Notes: generated by a model not told the origin, from the sequence alone. A DNA stretch of 64,000 nucleotides from Scytolyngbya sp. HA4215-MV1 (GCA_019359045.1 JAHHIA010000011.1:124001-188000), one strand, 5' to 3'. Shown: positions 13,887-23,814, numbered from the stretch's first letter. Numbers and translations are program-made.

Positions 13887-15374
13887 ATGACAAGCCCTGA
13901 AAATCGGCTATTTTGTCGCCTGGACGGCTTAACTGTATCTACGCGAGAGCAACAACGTCTGAAAATCATTTCAGAACTAGGACTCTTGGACGCCGAAAGT
14001 ATCCCTATCTTTGAAGAAGCGATCCAGACAGCTGCCCATTTCCTGGAAACGCCCATCTGCTTTCTCGGCATTATGCTGGAAGATCAAGCACTGTTGAAAG
14101 CAACCATGGGGCTTTCAAGAGCAGGGCTAATGAATGAGCTGGCAACTTCTCGACGTATTCTCCGACTGGAATCCTTCTGCACTTATGTGGTCGATAGCCA
14201 ACAGAGATTAGTGATTTCAGACACCGCCCACCATCCTGCCTTTGCCCATTCCTCCCTCGTGCATCAGTACGGCATCCGGGCATATCTGGGAGTTCCCTTG
14301 CTCTCCTCGGAAGGAACCTGTTTGGGGACACTGGCAGTGATGGATCTGACCCCTCGTGAATTTACTGCCAAAGAGATCGATTTTCTGGAACTCACGGCTC
14401 GTTGGGCAATTAGCGAGTTTGAGCGATCGCAAGCCACTAAACCCCGACTTGCACCGCAACCAGCACCAGAATCGGTGCCATTGGCCGTCAATGTTCCTCC
14501 TACCAGCCTCTCTGCAGCAAACCAACTCAAGATAGAACTCCTCAATTACCTGACACAGGAACTGCGTACCCCACTCACATCTGTGATGGGGATGACAAGC
14601 GTTCTCACCCGAGAAATTTACGGACCCCTGACCAACAAGCAAAAAGAATATCTAGACATCATTCACAACAGTGGTCAGTATTTATTATCACTAGTGAATG
14701 AAATCCTGGAACTGGCAGAACTGGATAACAACGATCAACGTTTAAATCTGATCTCTGTCGATATTGAGATGCTTTGCCAACAAGCTATCAATACCCTAGA
14801 ACAAGCCGCCAGTCGGAGAGATCAGCAAATTCGTCTCACGGTAGAACCCGGGCATCGTATCTGGTTACTGGATAAAGATAAGATCCGGCAAACTCTCTAT
14901 CACCTAATTTTTAGCGTGATCCAGTCCGCCAGTGCTGGCAGTATTGTGCGCGTGCATGTCTCTCACAAAGGCAACGGGCTGAGCATCACTCTTTGGGTGT
15001 CTCATCCCTGGTTAGGGGATGGCATCCCGTATGCCGATTTTCAGTATCAAACTTCTGCCATCTCAGGGTTTAGCGAATCAGATATGAGCTGGCAGGATAG
15101 CTTTTTAGCAGAGCATTGTCTACCCCAAACCCAAGGTAGGCAAATCGTAGCAAAAGTTTCGACCCAGACTGAGGCGATCGCACCCGCACAGGAATCCCTG
15201 GCATTGGAGGCTGTGAAAGGTCATTTAGGTCTGGTGTTGAGCCGTCAACTGGTTGAGCTACAGGGTGGCACGATCACCGTCCAAGGTTCATCAGAATCTG
15301 GATATCGGTATGTAATTTATTTACCCAAAATGAATGAATTGGGAGAGCAACACTTGCAAGCCGCAACCACCTGA
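13887..15374 (+). CDS. GAF-domain histidine-kinase-like protein lacking the phospho-acceptor His
   Basis: 495 residues from the ATG at 13887; a G-rich stretch precedes it, and a TTG at 13869 is also in frame. A GAF domain covers about 30-180 (YLGVPL, GTLAVMD). A HisKA-like helix pair follows, but the H box reads LTQELRTPL, so Gln224 replaces the autophosphorylated His. The ATPase region retains a recognisable C-terminus (LGLVLSRQLVELQGGTI) but a poor N box (LYHLIFSVIQSA). It is therefore probably a pseudokinase that senses a signal and modulates a partner. The layout resembles cyanobacterial GAF kinases of the Hik2/CSK type, but that match is tentative. No response regulator is adjacent. Confidence 0.75.
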   Translation: MTSPENRLFCRLDGLTVSTREQQRLKIISELGLLDAESIPIFEEAIQTAAHFLETPICFLGIMLEDQALLKATMGLSRAGLMNELATSRRILRLESFCTYVVDSQQRLVISDTAHHPAFAHSSLVHQYGIRAYLGVPLLSSEGTCLGTLAVMDLTPREFTAKEIDFLELTARWAISEFERSQATKPRLAPQPAPESVPLAVNVPPTSLSAANQLKIELLNYLTQELRTPLTSVMGMTSVLTREIYGPLTNKQKEYLDIIHNSGQYLLSLVNEILELAELDNNDQRLNLISVDIEMLCQQAINTLEQAASRRDQQIRLTVEPGHRIWLLDKDKIRQTLYHLIFSVIQSASAGSIVRVHVSHKGNGLSITLWVSHPWLGDGIPYADFQYQTSAISGFSESDMSWQDSFLAEHCLPQTQGRQIVAKVSTQTEAIAPAQESLALEAVKGHLGLVLSRQLVELQGGTITVQGSSESGYRYVIYLPKMNELGEQHLQAATT

Positions 15375-15384
15375 GGACTATCCA

Positions 15385-15471
15385 GCGTTGCTGAAAAGCT
15401 GAAAAGCTGAATGATTTGAAGCTTCGTTCCAAATCATTCAGCATCATGTTCATCCTGTTATTGAGCAACGC
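15385..15471. repeat. GCGTTGCTGAA-bounded hairpin repeat
   Basis: The ends GCGTTGCTGAA and TTGAGCAACGC are inverted. Inside, CTGAATGATTTG (15407-15418) and CAAATCATTCAG (15430-15441) form a perfect 12-bp hairpin. The end motif is also seen near 10187 and 11306, so this belongs to a dispersed family. Confidence 0.5.
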
Positions 15472-15546
15472 CGACTACCAACTACACGGCTTGTCTCCTT
15501 ACGAGGACAGTCGATTGCTGCAGAAAACAACCTAATTCTTCGCTGA

Positions 15547-15590
15547 GTGCCCCGGTTTCTTCGAGAAGCTGGGGCACTGATCGATATAAT
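15547..15590 (+). promoter_or_regulatory. Strong hairpin followed by a TATAAT box upstream of ictB
   Basis: GTGCCCC and GGGGCAC plus seven inner pairs give a 14-bp stem with loop TCG (15547-15577). TATAAT follows at 15585-15590, 47 bp before the ictB ATG. The hairpin could end upstream transcription or lie over the -35 region. Confidence 0.45.
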
Positions 15591-15636
15591 GAACGGGGAT
15601 TTACTACAGCAGGCGATAGGTAGTACGTGAAATTGT

Positions 15637-17055
15637 ATGAGTAACCTCTGGCAGCAATTTACTCTGTCGTCGTTGCCACTCTCTCAGTGGCGGGCGACTA
15701 GTTACCTGCATCACCTGGTCGGGTTGGTGAGAGATTGGCGGCGCAGTAGCTGGTTAATGCAATGGGCAGACTTGATAGGTCTTGTTTTATTAGCGTTGGT
15801 GTTTGGGCTGGCTCCCTTTGTGTCTAACGCTTTAACTGGCGTTTTATTAATCGCCTGTGCCGGTTTTTGGTTATTGCTGACCCTTTCAGATGAGGGAGTG
15901 GCTGGCGATCACTCAGCTCCTCGTTTTTTCACGCCCATCCATCTCATGGTGTTGCTGTATTGGTCGATTGCCACGGTGGCGACAGCCATGTCTCCCGTGA
16001 AGAAAGCTGCGCTGATGGGCTGGGAAAAATTAACGCTGTATTTATTACTCTTTGCCTTAATTTCGCGCATCTTGCGATCGCCCCGGTTGCGCTCCTGGCT
16101 GATCACCCTCTATCTGCATGTAGCGTTGCTAGTCAGCGTGTATGGGCTGCATCAGTATCGGTATGGCGCACAAGCCCTGGCGACCTGGGTTGACCCCACT
16201 TCGCCCTTATCCAAAGCAACCCGTGTGTATAGTTATCTGGGTAACCCCAACTTGCTGGCAGGATATTTAATTCCAGCTGTTGCCTTTAGTGTGGCGGCAT
16301 TTTTTGTCTGGCGTCGTTGGGCAGCGAAAGCACTGGCACTGACGATGGTGGGAGCAAATGTGACCTGTCTTTACTTGACCTTGAGCCGGGGCGGCTGGAT
16401 TGGTCTTGTTGTGTCCGCCTTTGTATTGTTATTGCTATTGGCAAGTTGGTGGAGTGTGCTGTTACCGCGCGTTTGGCGAGTGGTGGCAATTCCGCTGATG
16501 TTGGGAGTGTTGGTTGGGGTCATTGTGCTGGCATTGATATTTGTGGAGCCCTTACGCGATCGCGTTGCCAGTATTTTTATTGGACGAGCGGATAGCAGCA
16601 ATAATTTCCGCATGAATGTTTGGGCAGCGGTGATTGAGATGATTCGCGATCGTCCAATTTTGGGGATTGGACCCGGCAATGTGGCTTTCAACAAAGTCTA
16701 CCCGTTATTTCAGCGTCCCAAATTCACTGCGCTCAGCGCTTATTGCATCTTTCTCGAAATTGCTGTGGAAACGGGATTCATTGGACTCATTTGCTTTTTC
16801 TGGTTTTTAATCGTGACTTTCAACCAGGGTTGGGTCCAGCTGCAACGGTTGCGCACCCACTCCGATCTCCAGGGCTTCTGGTTAATGGCGGCGATCGCGA
16901 CGATGGCAGGGATGTTGGGGCATGGATTAGTCGATACCGTTTGGTATCGCCCCGAATTAAATACACTATGGTGGCTGAGTGTGGCACTGATTGCCAGTTA
17001 TTATCAGGGGCAATCAAGTGGTCAACCCTCCCAAAAGACTGAACCCGAAGCTTGA
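15637..17055 (+). CDS. ictB: IctB-type inner-membrane protein (O-antigen ligase/polymerase superfamily)
   Basis: 472 residues with about ten hydrophobic segments and the Wzy_C-type loop near NPNLLAGYL and LSRGGWIG. The N-terminus (MSNLWQQFTLSSLPL, then SYLHHLVGL) and overall length match the cyanobacterial IctB family, first proposed as a bicarbonate transporter. The superfamily is otherwise involved in polysaccharide ligation, so the true substrate is debated. It stands alone between the GAF pseudokinase and a convergent DUF2808 gene. The ATG at 15637 is preceded by a TATAAT box at 15585. Confidence 0.85.
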   Translation: MSNLWQQFTLSSLPLSQWRATSYLHHLVGLVRDWRRSSWLMQWADLIGLVLLALVFGLAPFVSNALTGVLLIACAGFWLLLTLSDEGVAGDHSAPRFFTPIHLMVLLYWSIATVATAMSPVKKAALMGWEKLTLYLLLFALISRILRSPRLRSWLITLYLHVALLVSVYGLHQYRYGAQALATWVDPTSPLSKATRVYSYLGNPNLLAGYLIPAVAFSVAAFFVWRRWAAKALALTMVGANVTCLYLTLSRGGWIGLVVSAFVLLLLLASWWSVLLPRVWRVVAIPLMLGVLVGVIVLALIFVEPLRDRVASIFIGRADSSNNFRMNVWAAVIEMIRDRPILGIGPGNVAFNKVYPLFQRPKFTALSAYCIFLEIAVETGFIGLICFFWFLIVTFNQGWVQLQRLRTHSDLQGFWLMAAIATMAGMLGHGLVDTVWYRPELNTLWWLSVALIASYYQGQSSGQPSQKTEPEA

Positions 17056-17169
17056 ACGATCAAAACCATAAAGCGCAGAGGGAACTACCACTTCTGCGCT
17101 TTATGGTTGGGATGGAGCAAGCTTGATTAAGCAACGATCGGGGCTGTTGAGTCCCTACTTCAATCAACC

Positions 17170-17691
17170 TTAAGTAATGCTCATAATCCAGGTGCCCAGA
17201 TAACGATAAATGGGGACATCACCAGGTGCCTGAATGCGGCAGTTGAAGTAGAACATGCCACCAAAGGAAGGATTTTTTACATTCGAGAGAATGATCTGAA
17301 CCTTGCCACCAGCTGGAATGGGTTCTTCGGGATAGATTTCTAAAAATTGATTTTCTTTGTCCCAATTCACTTCTTGCAGTTTGACTGCCTTATTTTTGAC
17401 TCGAACTTCGACTTCTTTAATGTCAAATTCCCCTTTGTAATATTTGGGGTAAGTAATAGAAATCTGAGCGATCGCCAGCTTCATTTTTTTGGATGGGATC
17501 TCAAGATAGTAGCGATCCCAGGTGCCAGACTTGCCGTTTTCAGCCCAGCCTTTCAACTGGTTTTCGCGAGCAACGCCACTGAAAATTGTGATTCCACCCT
17601 GCGCCAAGGCGATCGCTGGTAAACCCGCTAGCAGGCAACCTGCGATCGCTAAGCCAGCTAAAGCGCGTTTCACGAAAGATCTAGAGAACAT
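17170..17691 (-). CDS. DUF2808 secreted protein
   Basis: 173 residues from the ATG at 17691; a GTG at 17706 is also in frame. A clear signal peptide (FVKRALAGLAIAGCLLAGLPAIALA region) precedes a DUF2808-type body (YYKGEFDIKEVEVR, NPEEPIPAGGKV-like segment, FNCRIQAPGDVPIYRYLG). The family is cyanobacterial, periplasmic and of unknown function. It converges with ictB, and a short inverted repeat lies at the ictB end. Confidence 0.85.
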   Translation of the reverse strand: MFSRSFVKRALAGLAIAGCLLAGLPAIALAQGGITIFSGVARENQLKGWAENGKSGTWDRYYLEIPSKKMKLAIAQISITYPKYYKGEFDIKEVEVRVKNKAVKLQEVNWDKENQFLEIYPEEPIPAGGKVQIILSNVKNPSFGGMFYFNCRIQAPGDVPIYRYLGTWIMSIT

Positions 17692-18178
17692 AGGTTGCTT
17701 ACCCACTGGACATGAACTTGGTCAGAAGTCATACAGACTTCATTTAGTTTAAGACTTTATCAGGATTGATGAGTGAGATCACTCATTACAGTTAGAGACG
17801 TCCGGAGTCGGGCAAAAAGTTTCACACGGGGTATCAATTTTCACAACAATGCTCACAATTTATATCCAGCGAACATTTCAGACAAATTCCCAACATATTT
17901 TTAAGTGAATACACCCCTCAGCGATCGGCGAAGTCCGTATCATTTTTCGAAGCTATATTAAGAATTTTTTATTTACAACAACAAGAATCATAAGACAAGC
18001 TGAAGATAATCCGTGCCTTGTTGGATCACCCATAGGATTTTGAATGGATTCTTGCCTGCTCAGGATTGGATTGACGAACTGGGCGTAGCAGCATGATTGC
18101 AGCCGCGATTTGCCATTCGGATGCAGATCTCGTTCGATTGCAGCTAACTACCCACATCTGTGAGAGTTGTAAAAGCAC
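17692..18178. other. 487-bp divergent intergenic region before pntA
   Basis: AT-rich with no ORF of note. It holds the palindrome ATGAGTGA-GA-TCACTCAT (17769-17786), a possible operator about 80 bp upstream of the DUF2808 start, and an AT-rich stretch near 17950 that may carry the pntA promoter. Confidence 0.4.
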
Positions 18179-19804
18179 ATGACGATAGCGATTGACAAAG
18201 AGGTTGGAGCCGAGCAACAACCTTTGGAAAAAGAAAAGAATAGCCTTAAAATCGGTATTCCTAAAGAAGTTTATCCCAATGAATGTCGAGTTGCGGCTAC
18301 ACCGGATACAGTAAAAACGCTTCAAAAACTTGGCTTTGAAGTGTTAATTGAAAGTGGTGCAGGGAGTGCTGCCAGCTTTCAGGATGAGGCTTTTCAACAG
18401 GTCGGTTGTCAGATCTTGCCCAGTGCGGAAGCGCTCTGGCAAGCTGCAGATATCGTGCTGAAAGTCCGCCCACCAGAAATGCATCCCACCCTGGGGAAAC
18501 ATGAGGTGGAGTTGCTATCCGAAGGCGGAACCCTGATTAGCTTTATTTACCCGGCTCAAAACCAGGAGTTGCTGAAGCAATTGGCAAGCCGCAAGGCAAC
18601 AGTGCTGGCGATGGATGCAGTGCCTCGGATCTCGCGCGCCCAAAAGCTGGATGCGTTGAGTTCCATGGCGAATATTGCAGGCTATCGGGCTGTGATTGAA
18701 GCGGCAAATAATTTTGGGCGCTTTTTTACGGGACAGATCACCGCGGCGGGCAAAGTTCCCCCTGCCAAGGTGATGATTATTGGGGCAGGGGTGGCAGGTT
18801 TGGCTGCGATCGGCACTGCCAGAGGTCTGGGGGCGATCGTGCGGGCGTTTGATACTCGTCCCGTCGTCAAGGAGCAAGTTCAGAGCCTCGGCGCAGAATT
18901 CCTGGAACTGGATTTTAAGGAAGACGGCACCGGTCAAGGTGGCTACGCCAAGGTGATGAGTGAAGAATTCATCAAAGCGGAAATGGCGCTCTTTGCAGCT
19001 CAAGCCAAAGAAGTGGACATCATTATCACCACGGCTCTGATTCCTGGCAAGAAAGCCCCGGTGCTGATCACCCGTGACATGGTGGAAAGCATGAAACCGG
19101 GTTCTGTCGTAGTCGATATGGCGGCAGAACAGGGAGGGAACTGCGAAGTGACTAAACCGGGCGAAGTCTATCGCTATAAGGGCGTCACTATTATTGGTCT
19201 GACGGACTTGCCCAGTCGTATGGCAGCTCAAGCCAGCCAGCTTTATGGCAAAAATCTTTGCCACTTGCTCGATGATATGGGCGGTGCCGGCGATTATAAG
19301 GTCGATCTGGAGGATGAGGTAATCCGAGGCGCTTTAGTTTTGCATCACGGCGAGATTACCTATCCCCCACCAAAGCCAGCCACGCCACCCCTTGCCCCTC
19401 AACCCGCAACGCAGGCAGCTGCGGCAATTCCAGAAGCCCCGGTGAAACCAGCGGCAAGCAAAGTCAATCTGGGAATGCTCTGGATGATTTTGGCAGGGCT
19501 GGCACTGGTTGGTGTGGGAGCGACTGCTCCTTCTTCCTTCTTGTCGCACTTTACGGTGTTCGTGCTGGCTTGTTTTGTCGGCTGGCAGGTGATTTGGAAT
19601 GTGTCTCCGGCGCTGCATACGCCTTTGATGAGTGTGACCAATGCGATTAGCGGCATCATCATCGTGGGTGGCATGTTGCAGATTTCGGGTGCACCGACTT
19701 CTGCAACCACAATTTTGGGGGCGATCGCCATTTTGATTGGCACCATCAATATCTCCGGCGGCTTCCTGGTAACGCAGCGCATGTTGAAAATGTTTCAGAA
19801 GTAA
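18179..19804 (+). CDS. pntA: NAD(P) transhydrogenase subunit alpha
   Basis: 541 residues. Residues 20-390 form the alanine-dehydrogenase/PNT NAD(H)-binding region, with [11 protein letters not shown] near the start and a GAGVAGLAA Rossmann loop near 200. A Pro/Ala linker leads to a C-terminal block of three or four membrane helices. It is a fused alpha subunit similar in size to E. coli PntA. With PntB it forms the membrane proton-translocating transhydrogenase that exchanges hydride between NADH and NADP+. The pntB ATG follows 5 bp after the stop. Confidence 0.95.
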   Translation: MTIAIDKEVGAEQQPLEKEKNSLKIGIPKEVYPNECRVAATPDTVKTLQKLGFEVLIESGAGSAASFQDEAFQQVGCQILPSAEALWQAADIVLKVRPPEMHPTLGKHEVELLSEGGTLISFIYPAQNQELLKQLASRKATVLAMDAVPRISRAQKLDALSSMANIAGYRAVIEAANNFGRFFTGQITAAGKVPPAKVMIIGAGVAGLAAIGTARGLGAIVRAFDTRPVVKEQVQSLGAEFLELDFKEDGTGQGGYAKVMSEEFIKAEMALFAAQAKEVDIIITTALIPGKKAPVLITRDMVESMKPGSVVVDMAAEQGGNCEVTKPGEVYRYKGVTIIGLTDLPSRMAAQASQLYGKNLCHLLDDMGGAGDYKVDLEDEVIRGALVLHHGEITYPPPKPATPPLAPQPATQAAAAIPEAPVKPAASKVNLGMLWMILAGLALVGVGATAPSSFLSHFTVFVLACFVGWQVIWNVSPALHTPLMSVTNAISGIIIVGGMLQISGAPTSATTILGAIAILIGTINISGGFLVTQRMLKMFQK

Positions 19805-19809
19805 GCTTT

Positions 19810-21210
19810 ATGTCTAGTAATTTGTTGACCGTCGCATACATTGCGGCGAGTGCTTTGTTTATCCTCAGCTTGGGGGGCTTGTCGAATCAGGAAACCGCTC
19901 GCCGAGGCAATGTTTTTGGCATCACGGGGATGTTGATTGCCTTTGTCGCAACTGCAATCAATAGTGTGAGTGCCTATGGGCTGCTGGTCGGGATGATTTT
20001 GCCGGGAGCCATGATTGGGGCGATCGTCGCTTCACGGGTGGCAATGACTTCCATGCCCGAATTGGTGGCAATTCTCCATAGTTTTGTGGGATTGGCTGCG
20101 GTGCTTGTCGGCATTGCCAACTATCTGGCTGCCACCACGTTGACGGGTGTAGAAGCAACCATCCATGAGGTGGAAGTGTTTATTGGCGTGTTTATTGGTG
20201 CCATTACCTTTACCGGATCAATCATTGCTTTTGGTAAGTTGCGCGGCATCATTAGCAGCAAACCGTTGATGTTGCCTGCTCGTCATTTGCTGAATCTGGG
20301 GATGCTGGCAGCATCTCTGTGGTTGGGCTATGAATTCATGGGTGGAGAACTGTTGACGGGTTTGCAATCGTTGTTGATTATGACGACGATCGCCTGTGTA
20401 TTGGGCATTCATCTGGTGATGGCGATCGGGGGAGCCGATATGCCTGTGGTCATCTCGATGCTCAACAGCTATTCGGGTTGGGCAGCCGCAGCCGCTGGCT
20501 TCATGCTTTCCAATGATCTGCTGATCATTACAGGGGCACTCGTCGGTAGTAGTGGTGCCATTCTGAGCTACATCATGTGTCGTGCTATGAACCGCTCTTT
20601 TATCAGTGTGATTTTGGGTGGTTTTGGGGGCGGCACTAGTACTGCTAGCCAAAGTGCCCAACCGGCGGGTGAAGTGATTGCCACGACGGTGGAAGAAACT
20701 GCAGAATTGCTCGAAAATGCTCGCAGTGTGATTATTGTGCCCGGTTATGGGATGGCGGTTGCCCAGGCACAATACCCGATTTCTGAAATCACGCGATCGC
20801 TGCGGGAACAGGGGGTGAATGTGCGGTTTGGCATTCACCCGGTTGCGGGACGGATGCCTGGACATATGAATGTGCTGTTGGCAGAAGCCAATTTGCCCTA
20901 TGACATTGTGTTGGAAATGGAGGAAATCAACGAGGATTTCCCCGCAACCGATGTTGTGTTGGTGGTGGGTGCGAATGACACGGTGAATTCTAGTGCGATG
21001 GAAGATCCCAATAGCCCGATCGCGGGAATGCCGGTGTTGGAAGTGTGGAAAGCCAAAACAGTGGTGGTGATGAAGCGCAGTATGGCAAGTGGCTATGCAG
21101 GTGTGGATAATCCAGTCTTCTACAAAGAAAACACGCGCATGTTGTTTGGCGATGCTCGTAAGAATGTGGATGCGATTTTGGGTAAGTTGAGTGCTTTGGC
21201 TAAGGTATAG
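19810..21210 (+). CDS. pntB: NAD(P) transhydrogenase subunit beta
   Basis: 466 residues, the usual length. Residues 1-260 contain about nine membrane helices of the proton channel. The C-terminal domain III has the NADP(H)-binding motif [10 protein letters not shown] and the later [11 protein letters not shown] and [14 protein letters not shown] blocks, all well conserved. Translated with pntA from one transcript that ends at the hairpin at 21290. Confidence 0.96.
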   Translation: MSSNLLTVAYIAASALFILSLGGLSNQETARRGNVFGITGMLIAFVATAINSVSAYGLLVGMILPGAMIGAIVASRVAMTSMPELVAILHSFVGLAAVLVGIANYLAATTLTGVEATIHEVEVFIGVFIGAITFTGSIIAFGKLRGIISSKPLMLPARHLLNLGMLAASLWLGYEFMGGELLTGLQSLLIMTTIACVLGIHLVMAIGGADMPVVISMLNSYSGWAAAAAGFMLSNDLLIITGALVGSSGAILSYIMCRAMNRSFISVILGGFGGGTSTASQSAQPAGEVIATTVEETAELLENARSVIIVPGYGMAVAQAQYPISEITRSLREQGVNVRFGIHPVAGRMPGHMNVLLAEANLPYDIVLEMEEINEDFPATDVVLVVGANDTVNSSAMEDPNSPIAGMPVLEVWKAKTVVVMKRSMASGYAGVDNPVFYKENTRMLFGDARKNVDAILGKLSALAKV

Positions 21211-21289
21211 CGATCGTCACTGACTCCCACCAGCGCTTAAAGGTCCGATCTCTCAGTGCAGGATTTGGAGATCCCCCTAAATCCCCCTT

Positions 21290-21327
21290 AAAAAGGGGGA
21301 CTTTGAGTGTTAAAGTCCCCCTTTTTT
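21290..21327 (+). terminator. Intrinsic terminator of pntAB
   Basis: AAAAAGGGGGACTTT and AAAGTCCCCCTTTTTT form a 15-bp hairpin with a 7-nt loop and T-run, 80 bp after pntB. The upstream words ATCCCCCTAAATCCCCCTT repeat half of the stem. Confidence 0.85.
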
Positions 21328-22062
21328 CTAGTGCAGCGGCGCGTATAGCCTGTCGGCATGGCTTCGCTAAAGCACGTGGATTGAGGGGGATCGTGCCTGT
21401 TGCTACTTGCGAAAGGACTTTTAAAACATCCTCTCAGTGTAAAGGTATTTTACGCCAAGCATTGCGTTGGCTGGTAGGTTAACATCCTGTCGAGCTTCAG
21501 CCGGACTCAGAGATGGATGCCGAGTGATCACAGTGTGGTTGCCTGAGGGTAGATCCAGAAAAACAGCCTCTGCTGGTGTGCTCAGTCAGCAGAGCGGAAC
21601 GAGAAAAGCGCCCTCTTTGGAGGTGAACCGGACGGGTCTTCGGCGAACCTACCAAACCATCCGGCTCGGTTTGATTTTTGAACAGGGTCGCCCCCATCGC
21701 TGGACCAGGTCTGGACTCCCAAATGTACGCTCGACAGATTCCCATCTGCCAATTCTGACGGCTGAGAGTACTCACGACCAAACAGCCACCACCCGAAAAC
21801 CGAGATTGTTGTTGCGGTTACCGGGCGCATTTCTGTTGCGAAACGCAGAACGGCAAACCCCCGGATTGTTGTTCCAGGCACCGCCCCGCCGCCGTTAATG
21901 AACCTGACCCACCATCAAGGTCTCAACGAGTGAGAAGACTGATGTGAGGGTAGTGTAGTGGGGATTGGCAGGACGGAGCTGTACAAATTGTGAAGCGCTG
22001 CTAAACCTCGGAGGTTTAATCGGAAATCAAAGTGGATGGAGCGTAGGTTGGGTTTCGTGAAC
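21328..22062. other. 735-bp region without a supported gene
   Basis: Besides the DGR-like fragment at 21772-21894, both strands show only overlapping ORFs of 90-140 codons with no recognisable domain. The part between 21470 and 21770 would be the transcript downstream of the template repeat on the minus strand. Nothing else is recognised. Confidence 0.4.
21772..21894 (-). other. Orphan DGR-like template/variable repeat (FGE-sulfatase C-terminus)
   Basis: Read on the minus strand, 40 codons give RGGAWNNNP ... [17 protein letters not shown] then [10 protein letters not shown] and a TGA at 21774-21772. This is the C-terminal variable segment of formylglycine-generating-enzyme-like targets of diversity-generating retroelements. 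The frame is closed just upstream by TAA (21897-21895) with no start, and no other FGE domain exists nearby. The Asn codons are intact AAC/AAT, as in an unmutated template repeat. No reverse transcriptase or Avd gene is seen, so it is a relic or a remote template. Confidence 0.55.
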
Positions 22063-22509
22063 TCAACCCAACCTACGCGAGGGTCGATCGCACTGCCAGC
22101 CCTGCCATTGCTCGGATTGGGTTTGGCTCGCCTGGGCGATCTTGGTTAATGTCCAAATCGCACTACTGCGAACTTGCAGGTCACTGTCCTCCTGACTGGC
22201 TGCCACCAGCGCTGGCACTGCCGATTTTGCCTGCCAACCCATCTGTGCCAAGGTTTGGGCAGCATAGAGACGAGTTGCTGGCTGTGAATCACTCAAGGCA
22301 GTTGCCAGAGGCTTTGCAGCAGCTTCCCCACATTGAGTCAACGCCTTCTGAGCCTCTGGACGCTGCTGGGCATGCTGAAGCTGTTCAATTGCCTGATTGA
22401 GTGAAGTGGCAGGACAGGTTTGCCCATATCCCACAGGTGTCAGAAAAAACGGCACAGCGGTTAGAGCTACCACTATCGATCGCCTGCATCGAACCCGCAA
22501 GCCCATCAT
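22063..22509 (-). CDS. Secreted HEAT-repeat protein
   Basis: 148 residues with a basic-hydrophobic N-terminus (RRSIVVALTAVPFFLTPVGYG) typical of a signal peptide. Helical HEAT/PBS-lyase-like repeats follow (AAKPLATALSD, ATRLYAAQTLAQMG, AVPALVAASQEDSDLQVRSSAIWTL). Such repeats act as protein-binding scaffolds; no enzyme residue is visible. It stands alone. Function unknown. Confidence 0.75.
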   Translation of the reverse strand: MMGLRVRCRRSIVVALTAVPFFLTPVGYGQTCPATSLNQAIEQLQHAQQRPEAQKALTQCGEAAAKPLATALSDSQPATRLYAAQTLAQMGWQAKSAVPALVAASQEDSDLQVRSSAIWTLTKIAQASQTQSEQWQGWQCDRPSRRLG

Positions 22510-22697
22510 TTTGGTTCAAAATAAAAGTGCAGTGGAGTCAGTCTATTGCAACTCACCATACTTCTGCATTCAAGCCTAAGGCAGCAGGTTCCGAAAAATA
22601 CTCCCGAAATATCAAAACCATCTGAAGCAATCGGTGGAGGTTGGTTAGCTGATGGGTAAACCAATCCCCAAAAGAACTAGAAGCGATCGGGACTCAA

Positions 22698-22779
22698 TGC
22701 GGATGAAAGGACTTGAACCTTCACTTCGTGAGAAACTAGAACCTAAATCTAGCGCGTCTACCAATTCCGCCACATCCGC
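22698..22779 (-). tRNA. tRNA-Leu(TAG), ordinary class II gene
   Basis: Acceptor GCGGATG/CATCCGC, anticodon arm CTAGA-TTTAGGT-TCTAG, a long variable arm (TTTCTC-ACGAAGTGA region), T loop TTCAAGT, A73, no CCA. It has the proper class II structure, in contrast to the Leu genes of the array. Confidence 0.95.
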
Positions 22780-22974
22780 ATATCTGGCTTCACCATAATA
22801 GCAAAGCCAGGTGAAAGAATTATCGATAAAAATTTTGAGTTTTGAGACAGGCTGGAACTTCCCCACCCGGACAAACAGAAGACCCGATCGCCGTGCTCAA
22901 TCCCCCTGACAGCAAGCGACCTTTTGCCGATCGCGCAAGCCGAATCCCAAACAATGGGGTCTAGAATAAAAATT

Positions 22975-23310
22975 TCATAGCATTAAACTCTCCTCACTCA
23001 AAGGGACTAAGGTGCCATCCGCAATCAGCCCTAAAAACATGGCTTCGCCCGATCGAATGGTTTTGCCCGTAATCGCACAGCGTTCTTCTTGTTCGGCAGT
23101 GGCGGGTAGAGAGACGCGGATATCCCCCAGGGAGAGCCGTACCCCATTGCTACTCGATTTTTGATGGACATAGTTCCAGAGAATGTCGCGAATGAGTGCC
23201 TGATAGCCTTGATTGCCGGAAAGCTCTTTCAGTCTTTCTTTCAGTTCACGCTCCAGTCGGATGCTGGTCACTTCCATTTCGGTGGTGCTGGTACGAGTCA
23301 AAGTGTGCAT
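22975..23310 (-). CDS. Ribbon-helix-helix regulator-like protein
   Basis: 111 residues. Residues 11-52 fit the ribbon-helix-helix (CopG/Arc) fold: strand EMEVTSIRLE, helix RELKERLKELSG, turn, helix YQALIRDILWNYV. The remaining tail (ERCAITGKTIRSGEAMFLGL) is of unknown role. AAGGAG lies 8 nt before the ATG. Its promoter region holds GTAATA and GTAGTA half-sites 11 bp apart (23345-23361), the same family found in the tRNA-array promoter and upstream of it. Autoregulation and control of the array are therefore proposed, but not shown. Confidence 0.75.
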   Translation of the reverse strand: MHTLTRTSTTEMEVTSIRLERELKERLKELSGNQGYQALIRDILWNYVHQKSSSNGVRLSLGDIRVSLPATAEQEERCAITGKTIRSGEAMFLGLIADGTLVPLSEESLML

Positions 23311-23344
23311 GAAATTGTCTCCTTACAGAACGTTGGGTTTGCTT

Positions 23345-23361
23345 GTAATACAAGTGTAGTA
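23345..23361. promoter_or_regulatory. Direct GTARTA half-sites upstream of the RHH gene
   Basis: GTAATA (23345-23350) and GTAGTA (23356-23361) are 11 bp apart, about 35-50 bp upstream of the RHH start codon. Spacing and sequence match the array promoter sites at 9832-9858. Confidence 0.5.
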
Positions 23362-23645
23362 TTTCAACAGAATTCTGCAACTATCTGGAAAAACTCCCTG
23401 GTCAAAATATAGAGAACTCCAGCCTGAGCCATTTTGGGTGGGAAAGACGATCGTGCGAGGAAACTGGGAGACAGACGCAATCAGACGACAATCTTTGCCC
23501 CGATCGAAGTCATTTCCCACCTGTGGACAAGAAATCCTGAAAAAAAAGTCGAGATTTCGACGGAGCGATGTTTCTTATACAGTTTTTCCAAGATTGATGT
23601 ATAAAAATCATCTCGTGTCCTAGAGTCAAATCACCATAACTACGC

Positions 23646-23673
23646 AGCCCCTACCAGGGGCTTTTTATTTTTT
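23646..23673 (+). terminator. Hairpin with T-run; possible end of a small RNA
   Basis: AGCCCC-TACCA-GGGGCT followed by TTTTATTTTTT. A TATAAA box near 23601 on the same strand would give an RNA of roughly 60 nt with no coding potential. The alternative is the end of an unseen upstream transcript. Confidence 0.5.
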
Positions 23674-23814
23674 CAGATCATGTCTACGTAGAAATACAGA
23701 ATTTTAGAGGTCGATCTTCAGTATTTTCACCAGCGTCTTCCGCGATCGTACCAGCCCAGAAAATGAACTCACTGACTAGAATCAAGGAGCGGGTTCATCA
23801 GGAATAAATATCAG

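Noticed and set aside
21467-21898. 143-codon plus-strand ORF
   Set aside because: Its second half is antisense to the DGR-like repeat; the protein has no recognisable fold and unusual Arg/Pro/Thr content.
22645-22866. 73-codon minus-strand ORF
   Set aside because: It is the translation of the tRNA-Leu gene at 22698-22779.
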